In this document: one piece after another, positions 19,645 through 30,785 of the stretch
Layout: each line of letters opens with the position of its first letter
Numbering within the stretch: position 1 is the stretch's first letter
Source: Ischnura elegans
Taxonomy: Eukaryota > Arthropoda > Insecta > Odonata > Coenagrionidae
Length of the DNA: 64,000 nt
Assembly: GCF_921293095.1 (NCBI RefSeq)
Contig: NW_025791658.1
Location: 1,116,001 to 1,180,000 of the forward strand
Direction: 5' to 3'
The notes under the pieces: model-generated
What the model was told of the DNA's origin: nothing
Seen by the model: the letters and a program-made list of their open reading frames with translations, nothing else
The model's database searches: none
Position numbers and translations under genes: made by a program

Positions 19645-22025
19645 GCTATACTTGCTGCGCTTCGCGCGCTCGTTAAGGGGCTCCGCCCCTTAAAAACCCC
19701 TGTTCCTGCTTCGCCGTCAACATTTGTGGTCGTTCGAGGACTTTCGAAGTTCGAATAATCTCACCTCAGCTAGGGGCCGGCTTCGCCGGCCAGGGGGTAG
19801 GGAGGCGCCCCATTAATTCCTCTGAACGGCTTCGCCGTCCAGGGGTTGAGTGTGCCCCCCCGGGGCTACCCCGCTTAATACTCGGTCACCAATCATCCAC
19901 AGTGATCACGTATCTGAAATAGAGGCGGACTTCTGGGGATTCTTTTACCCGGAGAGGCGATTTATTAGAAATTTTTTGGGAGGTTTCACAGGGTTATCGG
20001 GGGTTTTAATAAGCAGTAGTGGCACCGGCTAAATTGTGACGAAAACTACTCGGAAAGGCGAATTTAATTTTTTTTTTCGACGAGGTTCCAGGAGGTGATC
20101 GCGGGTTTTCTGGTATTTTTTCCCGTATGGTTTACCGTGGCCCGCCTTAACCAACCATTCTGGATCTAAAGGCCTGTTTACACGGTACATTAACACGCAC
20201 GGGTTAATGTCTAAATGTATGAATGCTAGAGTGAACGCCAAAATGTACCGCGTAACCACCCAACTTGTGCGAATGCATGAACGTAAAATATAACCTGTTC
20301 TAATTTGGTTCATGCATTCGTACATGTTCCGTTCCGGTCCACCAAAATCATTCACGCAAACGTAAATTAACTTGTACGTGTTAATGTACCGTGTAACCAG
20401 GCTTTAAAGCTCAGAGGGGACGGGTAGTGCGGCGTAATGTTTGCGAGAAGTTCCCAACTAGGAGACTCAATGGCACATTTTACATTTGGGGGGATTTCAG
20501 GGGATACCGGGGGTTTAAATGTGTGTACTCCTGGCGGTCGCCATCCGTTCACATAAATTCCGAAGGGATGAGTCGTTGGGGTAAGAACCAGCGGTGGAAT
20601 AGTCACGAAAAGTACCCAAAAAGTAGACTTATATGCAAAATTTTATTTTTTGGGAGGTGTACGTGGGTTCACCGGGGGTTCATAGGTTTGTACCGCCAGG
20701 GGTCATCAATCGTCCCCATCAATTCCATAGCGGTGAGTGGTAAGGCTTGGAAATGCGGCGGAATTGTGACGAAAAGTACCCGAAAAGGCAACTTATATGC
20801 AAATTTTAATTTTTTAGGGGGCTTCAGGGGGTTTAGGGATGACGATGTTATATGGTCACATCCATTTACTATCATATTTAAGAGAAGTTGCCCCTATGAC
20901 ATCCGTATTTCGAGAGTAATACAATAAAATGTAAATCTCTCCCCGGAAAAAATTAGTAGTGCCCGCCATTTTTATTTTTTCGCGGTAATATCGATAAAAT
21001 CGTTTATTAAATATTTATTTTTTCTGAAAGATAATGCATAGCTGTACGTAACTACGAGGTTTGGGAGAAATCGGTGAGGTTAAAATTGACAAATTCCTGT
21101 GTTAATCTTTTGGAAGTCGCAATTTTCGGTGATTTTCGGAATATTTAAATATATTTTTCAGAGTAACTAAGGAAGACGAAAGATAATTGTTGCCTACATT
21201 TCGTAGAAAATGTAATGAGCATATATAATAATCATTTTCGATGTCCAACTCACAAATTTAGGCCGACGGCAGTGGAAAGTATGAAATATTTACCGAGAAA
21301 TTAATTTTTGGACGCCATTTTGAAAGCGTTGAACTTAGAAACTAACTTAAAAACTTACATAAATAGGTAGCGACATTTATTGGCTTTCATAATATACAAC
21401 AACGGTCCGAGTGATGGAAATGAATTGCCTGTATAACGACAAATAGAAAACGGACTCCCGGGAAAAAATGGGAAATGTCCGCCATTTTTAATGTTTTGCT
21501 GGTTTATCGATGGCAATATCGTAAAACTGTTAAATTTTCTAAAACAAAATGCATAGCTTCATGTATATACTAAGTCTAAACGAAATCACTCGTGTAAAAC
21601 TATGCGAAATCTTGTGTTGATCTTTTGGAAATTGTACTTTTTGGTGATTTTTGGCATATTTTAATTTTTTTCTCGCTAACCAATGGTGACAAAATAAATT
21701 GTTGCTAAAGTTAAATGGAGAATAATGTAAGCATATATAATAATCATTTTCGTTGTGCAAAAGCTAAAATTAGGTCGATGGCAGTGGAAAGTATGAAACA
21801 TTTTCCGAGAAATCAATTTTTGGACGCCATTTTGAAAGCGTTTTACGTAGAAATAAACTTCAAAAATTACATAAGGAAGTGGCGACATTTACTGGCTTTG
21901 TATATGTACAACAATGACCCGTGTAGCATGCACGGTTTGCGCGCAGTAAAATAAAAACCGCAAGACGGTCCCCGGAAAAACGGCGATTTCGGCCATTTTG
22001 TCGTCCTAGCGACGACACGTGGCGG
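19645..22025 (+). repeat. Solitary diverged copy of the hairpin-headed 2.2-kb unit
   Basis: The order and sequence follow the array units at 42.7-63 kb: head GCGCGCTCGTTAAGGGGCTC, hairpins GGCCGGCTTCGCCGGCC and similar, G-rich monomers (…CCGGGGGTTTAAATGTGTGT), the AT-rich body with CATATATAATAATCATTTTCG, and CATTTTGTCGTCCTAGCGAC. It stops at about 22025 before the conserved 3' tail, where Penelope-like sequence follows. It carries a MITE at 20172-20402. The AT-rich body includes a partial internal duplication (about 20940-21420 versus 21470-21930). Confidence 0.85.
20172..20402. mobile_element. 231-bp MITE with ~26-bp inverted repeats
   Basis: The ends GCCTGTTTACACGGTACATT and (inverted) GCCTGGTTACACGGTACATT differ at one position in these 20 bases and both continue AACACG. 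It interrupts the solitary unit inside GGATCTA(A/G)AGCTCAGAGG, which is uninterrupted in array units. The surrounding TAAAG may be the target duplication. There is no ORF. Confidence 0.8.
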
Positions 22026-22099
22026 TCAAAACTTGAACTGTTTTCCATTAAAACAACACCAAAACCAGCCTTGCACCTTGTTAATAAAAATTTATATAA

Positions 22100-24500
22100 A
22101 TTTTCAAATTGGTGATGGTTTTCCGGGTTTACACCGCGTTGATACATGTTTTTTGCGGACGACAGTTTCGGGCGCGTTCCAGCTCCCGTCTTCGGGTCCA
22201 AATGATTTGCAGATCGGTGATCCTTATTTATTTACAGCTAGTCAGGCGGATGTTGATTTTTAATTCCATTGTTGGAAAAGCCGTTTGAAAGATGAGGATA
22301 AAGGATAGCCGTCTTCCCTATTGAAGTTGTTTGGGTGACTCGCTATTTCAATCGCCTCCCTTATCAGCCTAGGGAAATATTTATTTTCCCTGGCGATGAT
22401 TTTCGATTCCTTGAAAAGTATGACGTGCCCAGGTTCCGACCATGCATGCTCTGCAACCGCAGGAAGACGAAAATTTTTCTTTTCGGTTGCCTTGAGATGT
22501 TCTTTAATTCTGCATTTAAATGATCTAGATGTTTGCCCGATGTATGATAAACCGCAGGAACACGTTACTTCATACACTCCTTCATAGATATCTGATGGAT
22601 GACGATCTTTTTCACTCCGGAGGAGGTCAGAGGTCTTCTTCAAACTTATAAATCGCGTCAGAACGTCATATTTGGCGAGAACTCGAGCAATTCTTTCCGA
22701 CGTTCCAGCCACGTATGGCAAGAGAGCATGTGCCTTTGCCTTTTGCTGGTCTTCCTTTGCAATGTCCAAGGCCACATCTCTTTTCTCTTCTTCCCCACGC
22801 GCGATTTTTTGAATCAGTACCCGATCGTAGCGATTTTCTTGGAGCGTGGTAAGGAGGTGTTGTTTCTCTCTAGCGAGCGAATCTGTATCCAATATGGAAT
22901 ATGCCCTATGATATAGAGTTTTAATAACTGATGCTTTTTGCCTGGGATGATGGTGTGACTTGGCATTCAAATAGCGATCAGTATGCGTTTCCTTACGATA
23001 GACTGAATGTCCCAATGTGCCATCTGATTTCTTGATTGATTGACGAGAACGTCCAAAAAGGGAAGTTGGTTATTTTCTTCCATTTCCATAGTGAACTGGA
23101 TGGAATTATTTTGGCTATTAAGATGTTCAAGGAATCTTTTAAGTTTATCTGTTCCATGAGGCCATATGACGAAGGTGTCGTCATCATATCTCACGAAGAG
23201 TTTCGGCTTCATAGGGAAAGAATCCAGGGCTTTTCGTTCAAATTCTTCCATATAAAGATCTGCGACGACAGGTGATAAAGGAGAGCCCATGGATGCCCCT
23301 TTCGTTTGTTCATATAATTTCCCTCCCCAAGAGAAATAGCAATTACAAAGGCAAAACTACACCATTTTCGGAATGTCTTTCGGAAGGCCTTTTTCTGTCA
23401 GAGTCTTAATGACTTCGATGGCATCTTCAATAGGTATTTTGGTGAACAAAGACACCACGTCAAAACTAACAAGGAGATCCTCTTCCGTAATCTTATATTT
23501 CTTTATAATATTGATGAAATGGAAGGAGTTCTTCACATAGGTTGCAGTTAGGCCCGAGAATGGCCGAAGGCTATGGGCAAGATACTTTGCAAGCTAATGC
23601 GTCGGTGAATCAATAGCACTTACGATAGGCCGGAGTGGTATCCCATCCTTGTGAATCTTAGGCACGCCATAAAGTCGTGGAGGTTTAGGAGCCGACTGGA
23701 TCAGTGATCGTCTCTCCTCTTGGGGTATTGACGAATGCTTCATGAGGTCCTTGATGTTCCTCTGGATTTTTGCCGTAGGATCAGAGTTAAGTTCTTTGTA
23801 GGTGGGGTCGTCTAGCAAACCGCAAACCTTCTTTCGGTAGTCCTCCTTAGAGATGATCTCAGTTGCGTTCCCTTTGTCAGCTGGCAATATCAGTGAATCA
23901 TCAATTTTCCCGAGTTCACAGACGGCCTCTCTCTCTGCCCTGGTCAAATTGGGTTTTGGAGGCCTCGCTTTCCTGATGATATGGCTGACTTCTTCCCTGA
24001 TTTCATCGGCCTCTGATTTCCTTAGCTTGCGTAAAGCATTTTCTACCCCAGTGATTATTTCCTCCTTCGGTATACTTCTGGGTGCTATGGCAAAGTTAAG
24101 TCCGTTGGATAGTATGGAGGTTGCAGAATCACTAAGATAGATTTATAACCACACGATCTGTTTTATTGAAGGTGGATTCGGGTGAAGGACGTTGTTTTTC
24201 CACCAAATTTTCGAACTTCTTTAATTGCTTCTCTCTCATAGCTGTAAAGGTGGTGGAGGACGATTGGAAGGTAATTCTCTCCAATGTCTCCCAATCCTCT
24301 GGTATCAATTTGCTGCTAAGCTCTAGGTGTAGGTGGTAGAGTTCCGTTGAACAAAAATGAAGAGCTTTGCGTGTGTACTGCACTCGTTCTCTCAGTAGAG
24401 CAAAGTTCGCACGGCGGAGAATTCTCTTCGCCTTCTTAGACTGGATAGGATGCTTGATGTTGAGAAAAGATGGTAGCGCATCCGAGTCTCTGCATCTCTC
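22100..24500 (-). mobile_element. Penelope-like element: RT + GIY-YIG, broken, 5' truncated
   Basis: The element reads on the minus strand. From 24490 down there is an N-terminal region (SDALPSFLNIKHPIQSKKAK), then LILPADKGNATEIISKEDY and PPRLYGVPKIHKDGIPLRPI (23.9-23.6 kb), the RT core with KGASMGSPLSPVVADLYMEE and FVRYDDDTFVIWP (about 23.3 kb), and a C-terminal GIY-YIG nuclease GVYEVTCSCGLSYIGQTSRS (about 22.6 kb). The frame shifts near 24135, near 23590-23300 and again near 23000, so it is inactive. After the last stop (22260) a hammerhead-like motif lies at 22199-22155. The gene order RT then GIY-YIG defines canonical Penelope-like elements. The 5' end is cut at a mariner fragment. Confidence 0.92.
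22155..22199 (-). ncRNA. Hammerhead-ribozyme-like motif in the Penelope-like element 3' end
   Basis: Minus strand: CCGAAGA (22195-22189; consensus CUGANGA with one change), stem GGGAGC/GCGCCC with loop TGGAAC and one A-G mismatch, then GAAAC (22169-22165). The second-position change in the core probably weakens self-cleavage. Position and layout match hammerheads known in Penelope-like element terminal repeats. Confidence 0.55.
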
Positions 24501-24504
24501 GAGG

Positions 24505-25448
24505 AAAGCCAAAGAAGTTGTGGCAAAAGTCGACAGTGCTGTACGCAAAGATCGCCGTTCCACTGTGGACGAACTCCATGAGTGTTTCCCTGAGATCTCA
24601 CGATCCATCGTTCATGAGATTGTCTCGGAAAAACTCGATTTTTGAAAAGTTTGCGCCCGACGGGTTCCGAGAGAGCTGACGCCCGAACACAAGTCACAAC
24701 GAGTGGCTGCAGCTCGTGAATTTTTGGGCCGCTACAGAATGGAAGGGGATCCTTTTCTCAAGTCCATAGACACTGGAGATGAAACCTGGGTGTCACACTA
24801 TACCCTGGAGAACAAAAGACAATCCATGCAGTGGAAACACACCACCTCCCCAAGTGCGAAAAAATTCAAAGTTGTCAAGTCCACCAGGAAGATCATGACC
24901 TCTGTTTTCTGGGACCAAAAATGGATCCCCCTGATTGATTTCTTGCCTCAAGGAGAAACAATTAACGCCTCCCGGTATTGTGAGACTCTGAAGAAGCTTC
25001 GTCGGGCAATCCAAAACAAGAGAAGAGGAATGCTGACCTCTGGTGTGTGCCTTCTCCACGACAACGCAAGGCCTCACGTCGCTCGATCCACTACGGAACT
25101 TTTGGATCAGTTCGGTTGGGATGCTCTGACCCATCCACCTTACAGTCCCGACTTGGCCCCTTCAGACTTTCATCTGTTCACCAAAATGAAAGAGGGATTA
25201 ACGTTTCACAATTGACGAGGAAGTGAAAGAAGCAATCACCAACTGGACCAAGGTGGTGGCGGGAAGCTTCTATGAGGAGGGGATTTCAAAGCTGATTTCT
25301 CGGTATACGAAGTGTATTGAGGTCTCTGAAGATTATGTGGAAAAATAATACATATTGTCAAAAACATTTCCTGCAAGTTTGAATTTTTTTCAATAAAAAC
25401 TCGATTTAAAAAAGAAAAACGTAACTTACTTTCTGGATGGCCCTCGTA
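24505..25448 (+). pseudogene. mariner-family transposase pseudogene, 5' truncated
   Basis: Plus-strand frames read VRKDRRSTVDELHECFPEIS (second HTH region), a stop, then RVPRELTPEHKSQRV. A long frame from 24703 follows with TGDETW, LLHDNARPHVA and HPPYSPDLAPSDFHLF. The three catalytic Asp residues have the DD34D spacing of mariner. The 3' end …TTACTTTCTGGATGGCCCTC followed by GTA is a mariner-type terminus. The 5' part is missing where the Penelope-like element begins, and one stop plus later frame decay make it inactive. Confidence 0.88.
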
Positions 25449-25639
25449 GATACGATAAAATTCCTCTTATCACTTTTAAGGCACGCATTAAAAATTGTTT
25501 GGCCAGAGAAACTGCTAAACTAATTTATATGGCATTTACTTTTGGTATTACCAAGGGAAATTAACTTTGCCAGCTCATAAAATGCACAGAATAAGAGACC
25601 GGACCGTATAAAGTATTAATAGAGAAAGCTACGGGTAGG

Positions 25640-25990
25640 ACTTACCTTCATAATTGCAAATTTGGTGTGATAACTCTGACTCCCCAGTGGCTTCTGTCGA
25701 TGGTTGAACTCTCTCGTCTATGTCCCTTCCCGGAACTACCGTCCTATCTGAAGACAGCTCAGCGCAATCCTCGCGTCCGTGCCAGATGCGAACTTCCTGT
25801 CGTCGCGGTTAGGTGCAAACAAAGCTGACTCGTCACGTAACCCCGAGGAGGTTTGCAATATCAAGAGGCACCAATTCAGAGCTTTTAGCGAGATCAGAGC
25901 GGCGCCATTATGTGTTGACAACTCTTTTGACTTATTCCTTTGAATGATACATGCAGGTGGCCATTTTTTGATCTGCAACTACGCTAAGTT
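25640..25990 (-). other. Possible untranslated or short exon with strong splice donor
   Basis: The minus strand has a moderately GC-rich stretch ending in ATGAAG/GTAAGTCC at about 25647, a near-consensus donor. It contains a frame starting MQIKKWPPACIIQRNKSKEL that stops inside the segment. No matching downstream exon is recognised. It may be the first exon of another transcript, or chance. Confidence 0.25.
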
Positions 25991-26177
25991 AAGAGAAAAC
26001 TATTACCACAACGACTAGCATACATCCGGTGATTATCTTCGGAGTTTACCCATCGTTCGCGAGAATACTATTAATCTACAAACTCTATTTCGTGAAAGTA
26101 ACCTTGCTCTTGGGGAATCCATGAAAATATACTTTTGTACTTTGTTTTTTTTTAGATTTCCATAGGCTATGATAAAT

Positions 26178-26323
26178 AGCGACATATTCGGTATAACGAA
26201 ATTATTTTTCATTCCGTATAACGAAAGTTTCTATAAAACGAAAATTCCCGTATAGCGAAATTTTAGTAAAATGATCGTACTTCGGTGGTCCGTGGGATTT
26301 CGCTACAAAGACATTTCACTGTA
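26178..26323. mobile_element. pogo/Tigger-type MITE fragment
   Basis: The right end reads, inverted, CAGTGAAATGTCTTTGTAGC next to TA. The interior has repeated GTATAACGAAA/GTATAGCGAAA motifs. It is related to the TIR element at 35482-35641. The left end is less clear. Confidence 0.5.
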
Positions 26324-26369
26324 GTCACTTTGCTGATGGGGATATCCATGTTCATTCCCTCATGACGAC

Positions 26370-27030
26370 GCTTAAATAATTTTTAATGATTCATTGTTAT
26401 AGTCGAGTTAAGAATGTGTGAAACTATACATATATTTTGGCAGAATTTCATACATCTCCTTTAATTTCAGCTTTGTAGCAACATTGCGACTATAGAGTCT
26501 AGGTTAAAATAACCATCCTACACATCCGATGATAGAAGAAATATTTCTGAAATTTACGTGGAAATTCTATGGATAAAAAATTGTCAAAATTTTATTAGTG
26601 AAAAGTAATAAAGAACTTTCACCACATAACAGCCGAAACTGTTTTACTAATTCAAACTAATCCTCTTACTTAATATAAACCACTAACACGATTATTTCCA
26701 TATTCGAAGCAGGTATTGTGGTGGGGCGACGTTTAAACAATATGAAATGATTCATTGTTGTAGTCAAATACACAATGAGTATAACTATATTTATTACGCG
26801 AACCTATGGAGCTCCGGAAGAGATTCTTACAAGTGTCACCTTAACCTGTTAGACCCTTTGAGGGTTTTTCCATTGTTGCGCCGAATAAACCTAGGTATTA
26901 AAAAATTACAAATGTAATTCCCGGTCGAGCAAAGAGTTTGGAAACTTACGAAGAAATTCTCTGCAAAAAAATAGTAAAAAATTTATTAATCGAAAATGTT
27001 CAGCAAATTACACAATTTATCGCCGGAAAA
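26370..27030. repeat. Direct duplication in the 3' flank of the minus-strand Toll-like gene
   Basis: AATGATTCATTGTTATAGTC (about 26377) and AATGATTCATTGTTGTAGTC (about 26748) begin two similar stretches with a period of roughly 370 bases. The second runs into the 3' UTR of the gene. Diverged TTTATTA(G/A)T…GAAAA blocks near 26600 and 26990 also correspond. Confidence 0.5.
26982..26987 (-). terminator. Poly(A) signal AATAAA (minus-strand Toll-like gene)
   Basis: AATAAA on the minus strand lies about 58 bases after the TAG at 27048-27046, matching the position of the signal in the plus-strand paralogue. Confidence 0.65.
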
Positions 27031-27045
27031 CCACCGGTGGTTCAA

Positions 27046-27214
27046 CTATGCCGGTGGTTCAACTATTCCTTCTGCTTCAGTGGAGCTTGTTGCCTTGCGT
27101 CCGGACGCTGAATTAACTCCAGTATCATTCAAACAAAATCCAATCATGGGCAGCCAATGAAAAGCCCATGACTCCACATCCGCGACCGCTTTCCCCTTGA
27201 TCGAGTCTGGCTTC
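27046..27214 (-). CDS. Toll-like LRR protein, coding exon 5 (minus copy)
   Basis: The acceptor GTGTTTACAG lies at 27215 and phase 2 is joined from exon 4, so TT/G gives Leu. It encodes KPDSIKGKAVADVESWAFHW, then …IGFCLND… and ends IVEPPA, TAG. Similarity to the plus-strand last exon is obvious at both DNA and protein level. A GTTGAACCACCGG direct repeat spans the stop codon. The tail has no membrane span. Confidence 0.82.
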
Positions 27215-27439
27215 CTGTAAACACGAAAACATTCATTAGAAAATCATTCGGAAAATTAAAAAACTCACGAACTCACTTCGCACGAAACTTGATCTTTATG
27301 TCAATGTAAAAACACACTGTAAAAACTAAATGGACCAACAGAATATATATTTCCTCTCTCCATCATTAATTAACGAACAATATGGTGTATATTTGAGCTT
27401 GTTTTTTGGTATTGGTATATTTTACAGTTCTTAACGTGA

Positions 27440-27838
27440 TTTTAATCATATGTCATATAATAGCTTTTTATATTGATCACATGTTATCTTTCGCTACATT
27501 TTACTTTTTTAAGCGTGTTGAATAATGCTTTTAATATTTGTATACTTTATTTTTTATATTATCAAATGTTATCTTTCGCTACGCTGCTTTTTTAACGTAC
27601 TAGTATAAGTCTTATTTATGTTTGTATGCTTCTTATATGTTTGTTATCAATAACGTTTTATATTAATGACATGATCTTTCACTACCCTTCAGTTTATAAA
27701 TGTGTTACATTATGCTTTTTAATGTTTGTATACTTTTTATATGTATTTAATTATGTAACGCTATGTCTATATGCTATTTAATGTAACACTTTTTCTGTAC
27801 ATTGGGTTAACACCCGTAAGAATAAACAATAATAATAA
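27440..27838 (+). mobile_element. LINE 3' UTR fragment with ~100-bp tandem repeats
   Basis: Three diverged tandem copies contain GTTATCTTTCGCTAC / ATGATCTTTCACTAC and TTTGTATACTT. They are followed by GGGTTAACACCCGTAAGAAT and an (AAT)n-like tail AAACAATAATAATAAC. This resembles the 3' UTR and tail of a non-LTR retrotransposon. It lies in intron 4 of the minus-strand Toll-like gene. No ORF is attached. Confidence 0.5.
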
Positions 27839-28516
27839 CTTTTATTATAGTAGAAAGTATCTACGCTTTGCTCTCAGCACCGATGTACAAACTCTTGGTA
27901 ATCCGGAAATTAATTTATGTTGTTTTTGTGCAATTATTACCAAATATTATCACAAATCATTGGTTTCTCTGGGAATTTATTGATTTTTCTAATTATATTT
28001 TTGGCATTAAGCAGTCATAACGTCGTAAATAATATATTTTATGCATTCAATTTCATGTAAAGTGCCTTTTAGTTGCCATTCATTGCTTAAATTCACCATT
28101 TACTGGGACGGTGGTTTGTTTGTTAAATGCACTTGGGGTAACCGACGCATTGCACTTTTCTTTTCTAGCCACCTAAGAATAATGTTTTTTAAAATATGAA
28201 TCACGCATTTATTGTCATTAGGAACCCTTTGATAAATCTCCGTGTTTTAGTAGAGGATATTTCAGCAAAAATTTATGAATTTCTTAATGTTAACCGCTAT
28301 ATGTCGTAGTCCCCAGGAATCGAAATGCCACCTTTAAGGCAATAGAAATCTTCTTTGATATTTTATACATTGATTTTTGCAAATGGCTCAACGAATTATC
28401 CTGTTACACCTATGTAGTCATCACAACAATATCCTCGATGCGTCGGCCATGTTGGCAAATTACGTCACTGCCTTCAGCGCCGCAATCGGTGATTTGAGTT
28501 TCAAATTGTTGCTTAC

Positions 28517-28728
28517 AAGCAGCGGAGGTCCTGAATGTCGATGACCGCTGGCACTACCAGCTTGTGTCCATTGAGCCTCTCCAACGCAGACGTTGGCCTC
28601 ATTTCCTTGGAGGCGTACCGCAGGACCTTGAAGACTTCGCAGTCGCACACGAAAGGGTTGTGTCCCAGAAGTAATTTGACACGGGAGAACTTGCTGTCTA
28701 TGTCGCAGCCAGGGATAACCACTTCAAT
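28517..28728 (-). CDS. Toll-like LRR protein, coding exon 4: LRR C-terminal cap
   Basis: The acceptor CTCTCAG/ATTGAAG lies at 28729 and the exon is entered in phase 0. It encodes IEVVIPGCDIDSKFSRVKLL, then GHNPFVCDCEVFKVL, and ends DIQDLRC. The NPxxCDC and later Cys are the signature of an LRR C-terminal flanking domain, as found in Toll receptors. The 3' limit is the donor CTT/GTAAGC at 28516. Reading through would give a stop one codon later (LTAA). The donor is preferred because the phase matches the last exon exactly. No counterpart exists in the plus-strand copy. Confidence 0.82.
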
Positions 28729-28869
28729 CTGAGAGGGAGAAAAGAACACAGGTGATAATATATCCTCTTCAGACCTGAAAGATTATTTTCTATATAAAAA
28801 AATGAATAAATATCATTTTACTAAGGTTATGGAATTGAAACAAATTAATCTGTTTATAGTATTGTAAAA

Positions 28870-29500
28870 TAGGGAGGCAAAAACTGATAGAAGTGGATGA
28901 ATTCTGTTATTTGGGAAGCAAGATAACTAGTGACGGGAGAAGCAAGAAAGAAATTATCAGCAGAATAGCCCAGGCGAAGAGAGCATTCCACCAAAAGAGA
29001 GACCTGCTTACAGCGGGAAACTTAAATATGGATGTAAAGAAACAATTTATAAGAACCTACATCTGGAGTATGCTCCTATACGGAAGTGAGGCATGGACAA
29101 TGACCGCAGCGGAGATAGCAAGGATAGAGGCCTTTGAAATGTGGTGCTACAGAAGAATGATGAAAATCAAATGGATCGACCGAGTTAGTAACGAGGAAGT
29201 CCTAAGAAGGGTAGGAGAGAAGAGAAGCCTCATGAAAACCTTAATGAGAAGACGGAACAACCTTATAGGCCACATCTTGAGACATGATGGCCTGATGAAG
29301 ACAATCGTCGAAGGACAGGTGGAAGGCAAGAATGGAAAAGGAAGACCTCGAACAAAATATATGGAACAAGTAAAGAGAGATGTGAAAGAGAAGAAATACG
29401 TAGGAGTGAAAAGATTAGCTGATAGGAGAACTGAGTGGAGAGCTGCGTCAAACCAATCCTAGGATTGTTGACCAGTGATGATGATGAATTGTAGTGATGG
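28870..29500 (+). mobile_element. LINE ORF2 C-terminal fragment (copy 1)
   Basis: An open frame (28893-29462) reads FCYLGSKITSDGRSKKEIIS, then MLLYGSEAWTMTAAEIARIE and GHILRHDGLMKTIVEGQVEG, ending near GRPRTKYMEQVKRD. This is the post-RT region of a LINE ORF2, a different family from that at 4.4 and 9.2 kb. A GATGATGATGA tail follows. It is 5' truncated and sits in an intron of the minus-strand Toll-like gene. Confidence 0.85.
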
Positions 29501-30785
29501 TAACTCCTTGCATCAACCATGATACGGAAAATAAGGCAGCAATAACTACAGAAAGGTAAGTTTCTATGTATAAAAAAATTGCCGTCCAATCCAATTGGTT
29601 GAAAAAGAACCGTTTTAAATCCAGATAGGGCGAGCCAAGGCGAAAATGTTTTCTTCCTTCGGAGTTGGGGACTTTTACCCATCCCTTCACTGAGTGGTAA
29701 CTCTACAGGCAGAGGCTGAGAGAAATAACGTCTTGTTGCTAAACTTTGCTATTTCCATCAAGAGAATCACCAATTTTAATCATTGAAGAACATAGCTTTT
29801 CGAGTTATATTTTTTCCTACTGTTAAAGGTGTTAAAATTTCAACTAGTAACGTAATCCAATTGAAAATCCAGGCATGAATGATAAGAATGAGTAAAAAAT
29901 ACTCTTTGCATTATGAAAGATAGCATAAGTATCTTAAAAATGCGTCCCGTTGCAACTTCAAAATGAAATAATTCAAAGGTAGCCTACGTGTGAAAAAATG
30001 GGAGAAAATCAGACGTCGCAAATGTACAAAAACATTTCCCAGCGCAGAATTACAATTTTCAGTTAACACAATGAATATTATTGTGAAAAGCAAGTTTCTG
30101 CAAATGAAAAGTATGATGAAAGTCATGAGAAATAAATTTACTGCAGACAAGAATCGAACATGAAACTTCAGAATGGTATTCCAGCAACTTAGCCACTGGA
30201 ACACGCACATAAACAGCTGAATATCGTTTTGAAGGGAGTTCATTTCACTGGTAAGTGTTGGTACTGTTAATTGCACTGGTAAGGTAACTTCGTTTTTTTA
30301 GTATAAGATATGATATAATATTGATAGAACCTGAGTTTGAGCAATAAACGATTATATGTTATAATAATTCCTGGAGTTTAGATTGAACTAAACTCAAAGA
30401 AATTTTATAGCATGTATTAAACGAGGTCAAGATAAGTAGAGAAAAAAAACATAAGTAAACGTTTATATTCAACTTGTAGCATACCTCTCTCGGGTTGTTG
30501 CGTATTTTGACTTGTATTCTAGCGACTGGAGCGCTGCTATTTATTGCCACCGGCGGTAACCAAAGGAACCATGGGAGTGGGGAATCATGTGCAGATTATT
30601 TGTGAATTAGGAGACTAAGGACTATTAGGAGACTTATTAGGACTGAGGTGAGTTTAGTCATTCAATAACTTAAGTTTGAGTAATCAATCTCTATTATTTT
30701 GATGCACTCAGACATTGGCGTCGCATTTCATTCATTTATGTATTGTGTAGTTGCAGTTTTCAAAGTCAATGTCCTAGCCTTTGTA
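29501..30785. other. Unassigned intron sequence
   Basis: AT-rich intron 3 sequence. No ORF with recognisable content and no terminal repeats are seen. Confidence 0.4.

Noticed and set aside
24132-24608. Single long minus-strand protein from 24608
   Set aside because: Its first third is the antisense of mariner coding sequence; only the part below about 24490 belongs to the Penelope-like element.
28513-28516. Stop codon directly after the LRR cap exon as the end of the protein
   Set aside because: The TAA overlaps a good GTAAGC donor, and the next exon joins in the right phase with a tail conserved in the paralogue.
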